From JAJPHU01 sp035553375 (GTDB taxonomy: Bacteria; Planctomycetota; Planctomycetia; Gemmatales; Gemmataceae), in the NCBI GenBank assembly GCA_035553375.1, contig DATNCY010000278.1:5281-69280 (forward strand): 64,000 nt of DNA. Direction: 5' to 3'. The notes under the pieces were generated by a model. The model did no database searches. It saw nothing but the letters and a program-made list of their open reading frames with translations, and was not told where the DNA came from. Shown one piece after another: positions 35,341-43,247 of the stretch (position 1 is its first letter; the number at the start of each line of letters is the position of its first letter). Position numbers and translations under genes: made by a program.

Positions 35341-35696
35341 GTTTCTTACCCGAATGAATGCGTTCGACGCGGTTCCGGCGAGTAGGTCGGTAAAGAACGC
35401 ATTGATGAGGTCGGTAATCGTAATCTGCTACGCCAACACAACAAAGAACGTCCTATCCGCCGTGCCGTCCAGCAGAAACTTTGTCCATGCCGACCACCGG
35501 CACGGCGGATTGGACGCTGTTGGACGGAACCAGTGGTGCCGCACCCGCACCATACGGCTCTTGAGGGACTCTCTATGCTAACACCACCTCAACCGCTCCG
35601 CAATTCTACGAGCCAATGATCCGACAACGCAAGCGCTACGTTCACCCCTTTCGCCTACCTCAAGAGACCAAGCCACACCGAAACGAATGGCATGGA
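35341..35696. other. Spacer upstream of the helicase gene with an 18-bp inverted repeat
   Basis: The only structure is an inverted repeat with arms 35450-35467 and 35498-35515 (GTCCTATCCGCCGTGCCG and a 17/18 complement). No gene is supported. Confidence 0.5.
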
Positions 35697-35804
35697 CTAA
35701 ATGTTGGCGTCGGTGCGGTACAACCGGCGCGAGGCAGCATCGAAGCGCATTTCGCCCGTCAGGTGCTTGCGTCGATGAGGAGTGAGGTTATCGCGTTGAA
35801 ACTG
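35697..35804 (-). pseudogene. Relic of the 5' end of a second FAD/Fe-S oxidoreductase gene
   Basis: The minus strand reads FQRDNLTPHRRKHLTGEMRF then DAASRRLYRTDANI before a stop. It aligns without gaps to residues about 7-40 of the intact oxidoreductase starting at 32713 (LQRDNLARHLRKHLAGEVRF, DPTSRRLYSTDASI), about 70% identical. The relic has no start codon and stops after 35 codons, so it is a fragment of a paralog left on the far side of the helicase-HNH gene. Confidence 0.8.
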
Positions 35805-35812
35805 GACCCTCT

Positions 35813-35953
35813 ATGTACTGGCAAAGCATCTTGGTGGTACAACAAGATATTCTACAGCAGCACGCGCCGGATCAGGTAAAGGTCAGCCCCATTCTGGAAA
35901 TCCACATGGAGGATTCGCTGGCAACGAAGTTCCGTGCGCCGGTCGTCGAATGA
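35813..35953 (+). CDS. Possible small protein or gene fragment of 46 residues
   Basis: An ATG-initiated frame reads MYWQSILVVQQDILQQ and ends LATKFRAPVVE, with a codon pattern that looks protein-coding. No ribosome site is seen, and it may be the 3' end of a broken gene. It ends 29 bp before the first TIGR02996 gene. Function unknown. Confidence 0.25.
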   Translation: MYWQSILVVQQDILQQHAPDQVKVSPILEIHMEDSLATKFRAPVVE

Positions 35954-35982
35954 ATCGCTGGACGAATCGAGAGATGCACGCC

Positions 35983-36813
35983 ATGACACATGATGAAGTT
36001 TTCATTCACTCGATCCGCGAAGCCTTCCACGACGATGTCCCGCGCCTCATCTACGCCGACTGGCTGGAGGAACACGGCCAAGCCGATCGCGCCGAGTTCA
36101 TCCGCATTCAGTGCTGTCTCGCTCGACCACTGGCACCGGACGAGCGCGGCCTGACCGCGCGAGCGGAAGAGTTGCTGCGCGATCACTGGAAGGAATGGGT
36201 CATGCCGCTGTGCGAGTTGGTCGGCCCGAAGCGCGATCGCTATGGCGAGGATTGGCTGCGCGAGGAATTTCATCCCGATGCACTCGCTCATTTTCACCGC
36301 GGCTTCGTGGACAAGCTGGCCCTGGACGCGGAACGATTCGTGTCACCGGCAGGTGCGTTGCTCGCGCTGCTTCCGCTGCGCGTTCTCAAATTATGGGGTG
36401 CCGGCCATTGTGCGCGCGAATTGGCCGAATGCCCTCGCCTCGCGGGATTGCAAACCCTCGCCTTCTCGGATTATTGGGATGCCCCGTTGACCCCACACGA
36501 TGCGCCGGCCCTGGCGGCATCGCCCTACTTGAGCGGCTTGACTGCTCTTCATCTGGGCTGGAACTCGCTCGCCGATGAGGGCGTCAAAGCACTGACGCGA
36601 GCGCCTTGGCTGGCGAGTCTGGTGACACTCGATCTCACCGACAACGGCATTAGCGATGCCGGCGCGCACGCTCTCGCCGACTGCCCTGCCTTTGTTCGCT
36701 TGCGCACGCTGTACCTGCGCCGCAATCCCATTTCCAGCGCCGGACGGACAGCATTGACAACTTCGCCCCATCTGTATCAGTTGGAACGTCTGGACCTCGA
36801 CGTGGAAGCCTGA
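35983..36813 (+). CDS. TIGR02996-domain leucine-rich-repeat protein 1
   Basis: 276-residue protein. The N-terminal 45 residues (MTHDEVFIHSIREAFHDDVP, RLIYADWLEEHGQADRAEFI) are the planctomycete repeat-companion domain TIGR02996. After a linker with HFHRGFVDKL, residues about 145-275 form four or five leucine-rich repeats of 27-28 residues of the form LxxLTALHLGWNSLADEGVKAL. LRR solenoids bind proteins; the biological role of this family is unknown. There is no signal peptide or transmembrane helix. It is the first of four similar collinear genes with 15-41 bp gaps, apparently an operon. Confidence 0.85.
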   Translation: MTHDEVFIHSIREAFHDDVPRLIYADWLEEHGQADRAEFIRIQCCLARPLAPDERGLTARAEELLRDHWKEWVMPLCELVGPKRDRYGEDWLREEFHPDALAHFHRGFVDKLALDAERFVSPAGALLALLPLRVLKLWGAGHCARELAECPRLAGLQTLAFSDYWDAPLTPHDAPALAASPYLSGLTALHLGWNSLADEGVKALTRAPWLASLVTLDLTDNGISDAGAHALADCPAFVRLRTLYLRRNPISSAGRTALTTSPHLYQLERLDLDVEA

Positions 36814-36828
36814 CGGAGCGCGAAAGCC

Positions 36829-37986
36829 ATGAACTACGAGCAAGCCTTCCTGCAAGCGATTGTCGAGAACCCCGACGACGATACGCCGCGACTGGTCTTC
36901 GCCGATTGGCTCGAAGAGCAGGGCAAATCCGTCAATGTGGCTCGGGCGGAGTTCATTCGCCTCCAGATTGAACTGGCCCGTCTACCGACGGAAGATTCAC
37001 GCCGTTCGACATTGCAAGCACGAGGCCAGGCGTTACTCGACGCCCATGCCACGGTCTGGACGAGTGAATTGGGCGGCCTCGTAGACGGAGGTGAATATCG
37101 TCGTGGCTTCCTTGAAAAGGTCACCATGAGGGCCGATACATTCTTGACAAATGCGGACACTCTTTTCCGCCTGGCTCCCGTGCGGGAGATCCATTTCCAT
37201 CACGCACTCACCGCGATCGGCCGCCTGGCGCAATCCGTTCATCTGGCGCGTCTGTCAGGTCTCGACCTGAGCCACAACTTACTCTCGGATGCCGCCGTGG
37301 GAATACTCGCTTATTCGCCGCATCTGCAAAGAGTGCGCACCCTCGATCTGAACAATAACGAGATTGGTACATCGGGGGTAAGGAGTCTTGTCCAATCGCC
37401 CTATCTGCACAGCCTGACCACCCTGAATCTGAGCCTCAACCGTCTGAACGCCGATACTGCCGAGCGCCTGGCTACCTCTCGTTTGCCGCAGTTAATCGAG
37501 TTGAACTTGCGGACGAACCAAGTCGGCGACAGCGGGATTCGTTGGCTCGCGTCCGCTCCGCAGCTAGCGCAAATAACGGCGTTCCGCCTGGGTTTCAACA
37601 GTATCACCCCTGCGGGCGTCAGCAGGTTGGCGAACTCGTTCTACTTGCGCAACTTGACCGCTCTCGAACTGAACTGGAACAATATCGGCGATGCGGGAGC
37701 AGTCGCGTTGGCGAGAGCCAAAGGAATGACCGCGCTGTCCTTCCTGGATCTCAGTTATGCACAACTCGGCGATGCCGGCATCACGGCCCTGGCCGACTCC
37801 TCCGCCCTACCGCGCTTGACCGCCCTGAATCTCGGTTACAATGGCATCAGTGAAACCGGCGCTCGCGCGCTGGCCGACTCGCCTCGATTTACGCAATTGA
37901 CCGCGTTGAACTTGGCGGGCAATCGCATCGACCCGGCACGATTGAACGAACTGCGCCGCGATTTCCGCGGCTGCCTGGGCGGTTGA
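36829..37986 (+). CDS. TIGR02996-domain leucine-rich-repeat protein 2
   Basis: 385-residue paralog with the same plan: MNYEQAFLQAIVENPDDDTP, RLVFADWLEEQG and AEFIRLQIELARLP at the N-terminus, then YRRGFLEKVTMRADTF, then about eight LRRs (LDLSHNLLSDAAVGIL, LDLNNNEIGTSGVRSL, ALNLGYNGISETGARAL and so on, residues about 135-370). It starts 15 bp after gene 1. Later repeats keep the Gly-Ala at the same place, so the array grew by internal duplication. Function unknown. Confidence 0.85.
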   Translation: MNYEQAFLQAIVENPDDDTPRLVFADWLEEQGKSVNVARAEFIRLQIELARLPTEDSRRSTLQARGQALLDAHATVWTSELGGLVDGGEYRRGFLEKVTMRADTFLTNADTLFRLAPVREIHFHHALTAIGRLAQSVHLARLSGLDLSHNLLSDAAVGILAYSPHLQRVRTLDLNNNEIGTSGVRSLVQSPYLHSLTTLNLSLNRLNADTAERLATSRLPQLIELNLRTNQVGDSGIRWLASAPQLAQITAFRLGFNSITPAGVSRLANSFYLRNLTALELNWNNIGDAGAVALARAKGMTALSFLDLSYAQLGDAGITALADSSALPRLTALNLGYNGISETGARALADSPRFTQLTALNLAGNRIDPARLNELRRDFRGCLGG

Positions 37987-38026
37987 ACTCCTCCGAGGAC
38001 AACGGAGACGGCGACGAGAGAACGCG

Positions 38027-39685
38027 ATGGATCACGAACGGGCATTTTTACAAGCGATCCGCGAGGAACCGCACGACGACGCGCATCGGCTGATTTACGC
38101 CGATTGGCTGGAGGAACAGGGCGGTGCGCATCGCACGGCGCGCGCCAACTTTATTCGTGCGCAGTGCCGTTTCGCCGTGCTGCCGGCCGATGATCCGATG
38201 CGCGGCGCTCTCGAAGGCGAGGCCGCCGATCTGCTGGCCGAACACGAATGCGCATGGACGCAACCGCTTCACGGTCTCGCCGAAGATTGGCAGTTCGCGC
38301 GCGGCTTCGTCGAGGCCATCACCATCAAGGGCGCGGACTTTCTGACGCATGCCGAACGCCTGTTCGCTTTTGCTCCTCTGCGAGCGGTCCATTTGCTGAT
38401 TGGTCCCAAGGATATTCCTCATCTGGCCGCCTGTCCGTTCCTCCAGTTCGTGGAGACACTCGATTTTCGCCGCTGTCATCTCAACGATCGCTCGCTGCAA
38501 CAACTGTTGACCTCGCCGTATCTCCAACGTCTGAGCGCCCTCGACCTCGACGGCAACGGCATCACCACGCCGGGGATACAATCGCTGGTTCATTCAAGTG
38601 TGTTCATGCACTTGCGCCGTCTCAATCTGAGTCGAAACGCGGGTGTCGGCGATAAAGCGATTCACCTGCTCGCCCGATCGCCGCATGCGGAAAGTCTCGA
38701 AGAGTTGGGACTCGCCGCGACGAACGCCACCCTTGAAGGGCTTCAGAATTTGTTTCAGTCGCCGCACTTGCCGCGTTTAACGAGCCTCAATGTCGCGCGA
38801 ACGCGCTCCTGGTGGGCGCAACTCACCTCGCCGCTGCGCATCTGGGCCGACTCGAAACTGCTGAGGCAACTCCGCAATCTGGACCTCAGCGAGAACGTCC
38901 ATCCGGCCTCCGTGGGCGTCCTGCTCGATTCGCTTCGCGCGCCCCATCTCCACACTCTTCATTTGCGCAGTATCGCCGCCGGCAGTTCGGAGGCGAAATT
39001 TCTGGCCAATTCTCCGCACCTGGCGAACTTGACTTTCCTCGATCTGCGGAAAAACAACCTCGGTGCCGAGGGCATGCAGATTCTCGCCGATTCGCCGCAC
39101 CTGGCGTCCCTGACTCATCTGGATGTCAGCTCCAATAACATCCGCGATACGGGAGCGAAGGCGCTCGCCGCGTCGCCGCATTTTCGGCGCCTGGCTGTGC
39201 TGGATCTCGCTCGCAATGGCATCGGCGGTCCTGGCTTGCAAGCGCTCGCGGAGTCGCCCAACCTCCAACACGTCACGATGCTCAACCTCGCCGCCAACTT
39301 CATCGGCGCGGACAGCGTGCGCGCGCTGGCGGAATCCGGGCATCTGAGCCGGCTGTCCTGGCTCGACCTCAGCGATGCCTGTCTCGACGAAACCAGTGCC
39401 CGCGTCCTGGCGTCGTCGGCGAATCTGGCCCGCTTGGCCACGCTGCTGTTGCAGAAAAACCAACTCGGCGATGCCGGGGCGAAGGCGCTGGCGCAATCGC
39501 CGCATTTGCAACGATTAGCCACCCTCGATCTGAACGACAACCGCATCGGCAAGGCCGGAGCGGAGGCGCTGGCGGTCGCGCCATCCTGGCGACGGATGCG
39601 AAAACTCGATCTGCGCGGCAACGTCTTCACCGACACGCAGGAAGCGTTATTACGCGAACGATTCGCCGATGCGGTGTTGCTGTGA
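38027..39685 (+). CDS. TIGR02996-domain leucine-rich-repeat protein 3
   Basis: 552-residue, longest member of the set. The N-terminus MDHERAFLQAIREEPHDDAH, RLIYADWLEEQGG is the companion domain. The charged linker ends in FARGFVEAITIKGADFL. LRRs run from about residue 140 to the end, at least twelve, with the pattern ALAxSPHLxxLxxLDLxxNxIGDAGA; the last ten are very regular. Cysteine-poor, no signal peptide, so likely cytoplasmic. It starts 40 bp after gene 2. Confidence 0.85.
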   Translation: MDHERAFLQAIREEPHDDAHRLIYADWLEEQGGAHRTARANFIRAQCRFAVLPADDPMRGALEGEAADLLAEHECAWTQPLHGLAEDWQFARGFVEAITIKGADFLTHAERLFAFAPLRAVHLLIGPKDIPHLAACPFLQFVETLDFRRCHLNDRSLQQLLTSPYLQRLSALDLDGNGITTPGIQSLVHSSVFMHLRRLNLSRNAGVGDKAIHLLARSPHAESLEELGLAATNATLEGLQNLFQSPHLPRLTSLNVARTRSWWAQLTSPLRIWADSKLLRQLRNLDLSENVHPASVGVLLDSLRAPHLHTLHLRSIAAGSSEAKFLANSPHLANLTFLDLRKNNLGAEGMQILADSPHLASLTHLDVSSNNIRDTGAKALAASPHFRRLAVLDLARNGIGGPGLQALAESPNLQHVTMLNLAANFIGADSVRALAESGHLSRLSWLDLSDACLDETSARVLASSANLARLATLLLQKNQLGDAGAKALAQSPHLQRLATLDLNDNRIGKAGAEALAVAPSWRRMRKLDLRGNVFTDTQEALLRERFADAVLL

Positions 39686-39713
39686 TTGTGGCCGAGATCG
39701 AGAGAGGCAAACC

Positions 39714-40526
39714 ATGACGCACGCCGACGCCTTCTTGCAAGACATTCTGGCGCATCCCGATGACGATACGCCGCGTCTGATCTTCGCCGACTGGCTGGAA
39801 GAGCAAGGCGATGCGGCCAGCGCCGCCCGGGCCGAATTCATCCGCGTGCAATGCGCCCTTGCCGGCGGAGAACTGCCACCGCAACGGCGAGCCGAATTGG
39901 GGCGACGCGAGAAACAGATCCTCGACGAATGGGACAAAGAGTGGGTACGTCCCATTCGGCGACTGGTAAAAAACTGGGAATTCCATCGCGGCTTCATTGA
40001 GGATGTCGGTATGCTGACCGATAGATTTCTCACGCATGCCAGCCGACTCTTCTGCCGCCTTCCCATTAAGCATCTACGTTTGTGGCCTCGTGTGTATTCC
40101 CAATCCTTTCCTCTTGTCGAGCGGATCAACATGGCGGCGGTAGCGGACAATGAGTATCTCTGCTGTCTGCGTTCTCTTGATCTCAGTGAAAATCAGTTGG
40201 AGAGCCGAGATGTGCGCGCCCTCGTCGTCTCGGAACATCTGACCCGTTTGACCGCGCTGGACCTATCGCACAATCGCATCGGCGACGGCGGCATTCGGGC
40301 TTTGGCGGGGGCACCGTTATTAGGTCAATTAGAATGCCTGGATCTGTGCGGCAATGATGTCGGCGCCGGCGGTGTACGTGTCTTGGCACACGCTCTGGAA
40401 AAGTTGGAACGCTCACCCGAAGGATTGCGGTTACAGCGACTACATCTATTTGCCCACAATCTCAGTGCTGCCGGTCAGCGTGTGATCGCCGATTCGCCGT
40501 TGCTGCGGGAACTGGTGCGCGGGTGA
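39714..40526 (+). CDS. TIGR02996-domain leucine-rich-repeat protein 4
   Basis: 270-residue member beginning MTHADAFLQDILAHPDDDTP, RLIFADWLEEQGDAASAARA, then FHRGFIEDVGMLTDRFLTHA and three to four LRRs (LRSLDLSENQLESRDVRALV, LTALDLSHNRIGDGGIRALA). It starts 28 bp after gene 3 and closes the run. The plan matches gene 1 most closely in length. Function unknown. Confidence 0.85.
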   Translation: MTHADAFLQDILAHPDDDTPRLIFADWLEEQGDAASAARAEFIRVQCALAGGELPPQRRAELGRREKQILDEWDKEWVRPIRRLVKNWEFHRGFIEDVGMLTDRFLTHASRLFCRLPIKHLRLWPRVYSQSFPLVERINMAAVADNEYLCCLRSLDLSENQLESRDVRALVVSEHLTRLTALDLSHNRIGDGGIRALAGAPLLGQLECLDLCGNDVGAGGVRVLAHALEKLERSPEGLRLQRLHLFAHNLSAAGQRVIADSPLLRELVRG

Positions 40527-40542
40527 GTTTCCTGTCATAGTC

Positions 40543-41139
40543 TCAATCCAACGGCAAGTCCTGGCGTGTCGAATCATCGCCCGTCAACCGCACGGCCAAC
40601 TTGCCCCCTTGCCCAGCCAACTCGATCCCGGTGCCCGGACTGCGAATCCAGCCCTGAGCCGTGGCCGATTGCTTTTTGTAGCGGCCGCGCTTGAGGACAT
40701 GGATTTCCGGCGTGCGCGTGTCTCGCTCAATCACCCAGACTTCGGGAACGCTGAGATCGCGATAGAACGGCAGTTTCTCGTAGGTCTCATCGTCGGGACT
40801 GCGAATTTCGACGACGACATCGGGCGCTCCCTCGAAGTATTCGTTGCGATCGATGGCGAAGCGCTGCGGCAGGAGCAAGACGAGATCGGGAATGCGATAG
40901 CTCTTCGGCCAACCGCCGATCGCCGCTACGTTAATCTGGTGATACACTTTGGCTTGTCGGAGTGGTGCCCAGTAGAAGCGCAGATAACTCTCCAGCGCGA
41001 ATTCCAAATCTTGATGATCCCGGTTCGGCATCGGCGGCATGTGCAGGACTCCCTCCCACATCTCATCCCAACGGTCGGCTCCCGTCTGCTTGCGCAACGC
41101 TTGGATGTCTGGTAGTAGTGAGGACATGACGGCTTTCAT
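40543..41139 (-). CDS. Uma2-family (DUF820) PD-(D/E)XK nuclease-like protein
   Basis: 198-residue protein, start MKAVMSSLLPDIQALRKQ with GGGAG 6 bases upstream. Residues about 85-125 carry SYRIPDLVLLLPQRFAID and PDVVVEIRSPDDETYEKLPF, the Uma2/DUF820 core with the Asp and Glu of a restriction-like fold. The family is abundant in planctomycetes and cyanobacteria and of unknown role. It is convergent with the LRR gene array (stops 17 bp apart) and lies downstream of the pentapeptide gene on the same strand with a 73-bp gap. Confidence 0.75.
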   Translation of the reverse strand: MKAVMSSLLPDIQALRKQTGADRWDEMWEGVLHMPPMPNRDHQDLEFALESYLRFYWAPLRQAKVYHQINVAAIGGWPKSYRIPDLVLLLPQRFAIDRNEYFEGAPDVVVEIRSPDDETYEKLPFYRDLSVPEVWVIERDTRTPEIHVLKRGRYKKQSATAQGWIRSPGTGIELAGQGGKLAVRLTGDDSTRQDLPLD

Positions 41140-41212
41140 GCGATTCTCCCAATCCGTGTCTCGGTCGGTCCCCAGTTTACTCGCCATCCCGCAGCGGTGT
41201 ATATGCCACTGT

Positions 41213-43141
41213 TTATACATGAGTTTCCAGGATGGCTCCGCAGCGGCGAAGATGCTCTTCGTATTTCACGTCGTACAGCGCCCCGCGCAAATCGACGAGG
41301 TAAAAATCGACGCCATCGAGAATCGCCCCGCGCAGGTCGGCGCAACATAGGTTCGCCTTGCGGATCTCCTCGGGCGCTTTGTAGGTCTGTTCGTCGTAGT
41401 CGTCGGTGTAGAAGCCAGTCTTGCTGCCCTCGCAGGGGATGGTGCTGCCGACCAATCCGCTGCGCGTCGAACCCATGTGGAACGAAGCGCCGCGCAGGTC
41501 GGCATCGCGCAAATCGGCACCTTCCCATTCGATGTCGGCCAATCCCGCCGCGCACAGACAGGCACCGCGAAAATTGCCTCCGAATATCGTCGAGCCGGTC
41601 AGCAGCGCGCCGTGCAGATTAGCCTTCTCGAAATCGGCGGCGAGGTTCATGTACTCCAGGTCGCAGCCAATCAATTGCGCCTCGGTGAAACGCGCTTCCT
41701 CCCAGTGCGCTTCACGCAAGCACAGGCCCGACAGGACGGCATTCTTCAAGTCGGCGCTGGAAAAATCGGCATCCGTCAGAATTGCTCGGGTGAAATCGAC
41801 GCGGAACAGGATAGCTTTCCGGAAAACGGCCGCGCTCAAATTGCTGTCCACGAACCGCGTCTCCGGCAGGCAGGCCGATGTGAAGTCCGCTTGCTCCAGA
41901 TTGGCGGCCGTGAAGTTCGCGGCATCGGCGCTGACGCCGGTAAGGTCGGCACCGCGAAGGTCCGCTTCCTCGGCGCTGAACTGATCCAGGCAGGCTCCCA
42001 TCAGCCGAGCCTGGCGCAAGTTGACCTTGCTTGCGGTTGCGCGCATCAGGTTCGCTCGGCGCAGGTCGGCTTCCGTCAAGTCGGTTTCCCGGAGATCGGC
42101 TTGCGGCAGTTGGACGCCGGGCCAACCCACATGGCTCAAATACGCTCCGGCGAGTTGGGAAGGACAGTTACCTCTCAGGATCGCGCTTGCGCCGGCCGCA
42201 TGCAGAATGCTGGCGGTCATGGCATGACTCCAGGGCGGCCCGGCGAGCAAGACGTGCAACTGCGTGAATGCCCGGTCGTCGCCGACGATCAGGCGGCCCG
42301 TAGCTTCAATGAGATCGCGCGGCAGACGCTCGGCCAGATAATCGCAGCCTGCCTCGCCGTGCAGGTCCGCGGCAATGCGCTCGGTGGCCAGCATACGCTG
42401 CATCGGCGGATGACGCAGTAGGCGAATCAGGCTCTCGGCGAAGCCCGGTCGGACGATTTCCAGAACGCCATCCGCCAGGGATAGCTCCGGCATGACGGCG
42501 ACGTTCAGACAGGCGCTCCGCGCTCGTTCCAGGAGATCGGTATCCGTCAGATATTCTTGCAGATGGCAATGCAGAGCGTCGCGGACATCGGGCAGCGCAT
42601 CGTCGGAGGCCAATCGATCCAGCACAATCCGCCACAGTTCCGCCAAGCCATCGAGCAGGAAGTGATCCTCGACGCGGATACGCCGCATTACGGATGCACA
42701 ACGCGGTCGATGCGCCGCCAGCAGATATTCAATGAGATCGTCTTGATTCCACGGTGCCAGGCTGTAGATGGCCAAATGATCCACCGGACATGCGGCCACA
42801 GCGGTGTAAATCACCAAGCCATCCGGCATATTCACCAACGGATCGGCTTTCGGTTCATCCAGCAAGGCAATGGGGTAGTCGGAGGGCAAAGTGGCCAGGT
42901 GTCCGAGGGCCGTCGTTTTGCCCGAACCGACGCAACCTAGAATGGCGATGTTGCCGCGCGCTCCCGCTTCGACGAAGAAGCAAATTTCCTCATCGAGCAA
43001 CAAAGGTATGTTGGCCGGCAGAGAAAGCACACGCGGCCGTACAGGTGCTTGTTTCGGCTCAATCATGGTTCGGCTCGTTTTGTTGGCCGCAAAGAGGTCG
43101 GCCAGAACGTCTTCTATTGTAAAGCCTGCCAAGCCAAGCAC
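41213..43141 (-). CDS. P-loop ATPase-like domain fused to pentapeptide repeats
   Basis: Up to 642 residues; the GTG at 43141 has no ribosome site and ATG 43066 is the alternative. ILGCVGSGKTTALGHLA (about residues 67-83) is a Walker A, and YPIALLDEP a short way after is a Walker B-like strand, giving a compact NTPase of STAND or signal-type rather than a full helicase. Residues about 150-330 are alpha-helical and unrecognised. From about 345 to the end are pentapeptide repeats of A(D/N)Lxx type (LPQADLRETDLTEADLRRAN and many more), forming a right-handed beta-helix. The role is unknown; signalling or conflict-related function is inferred. Confidence 0.7.
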   Translation of the reverse strand: MLGLAGFTIEDVLADLFAANKTSRTMIEPKQAPVRPRVLSLPANIPLLLDEEICFFVEAGARGNIAILGCVGSGKTTALGHLATLPSDYPIALLDEPKADPLVNMPDGLVIYTAVAACPVDHLAIYSLAPWNQDDLIEYLLAAHRPRCASVMRRIRVEDHFLLDGLAELWRIVLDRLASDDALPDVRDALHCHLQEYLTDTDLLERARSACLNVAVMPELSLADGVLEIVRPGFAESLIRLLRHPPMQRMLATERIAADLHGEAGCDYLAERLPRDLIEATGRLIVGDDRAFTQLHVLLAGPPWSHAMTASILHAAGASAILRGNCPSQLAGAYLSHVGWPGVQLPQADLRETDLTEADLRRANLMRATASKVNLRQARLMGACLDQFSAEEADLRGADLTGVSADAANFTAANLEQADFTSACLPETRFVDSNLSAAVFRKAILFRVDFTRAILTDADFSSADLKNAVLSGLCLREAHWEEARFTEAQLIGCDLEYMNLAADFEKANLHGALLTGSTIFGGNFRGACLCAAGLADIEWEGADLRDADLRGASFHMGSTRSGLVGSTIPCEGSKTGFYTDDYDEQTYKAPEEIRKANLCCADLRGAILDGVDFYLVDLRGALYDVKYEEHLRRCGAILETHV

Positions 43142-43247
43142 AACTTGACAGTGAACCCGTGACCCGCCATCCTCATCCTGCTAAGAAGAGAGAAGAGAGA
43201 ACCCCGCGGATTGAGCGTCGCCCCTAGCAGTGAGGATTGTGTTCGCC

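Noticed and set aside
41477..42421. Long plus-strand open frame opposite the pentapeptide gene
   Set aside because: It mirrors the pentapeptide periodicity of the minus-strand gene and has no independent features.
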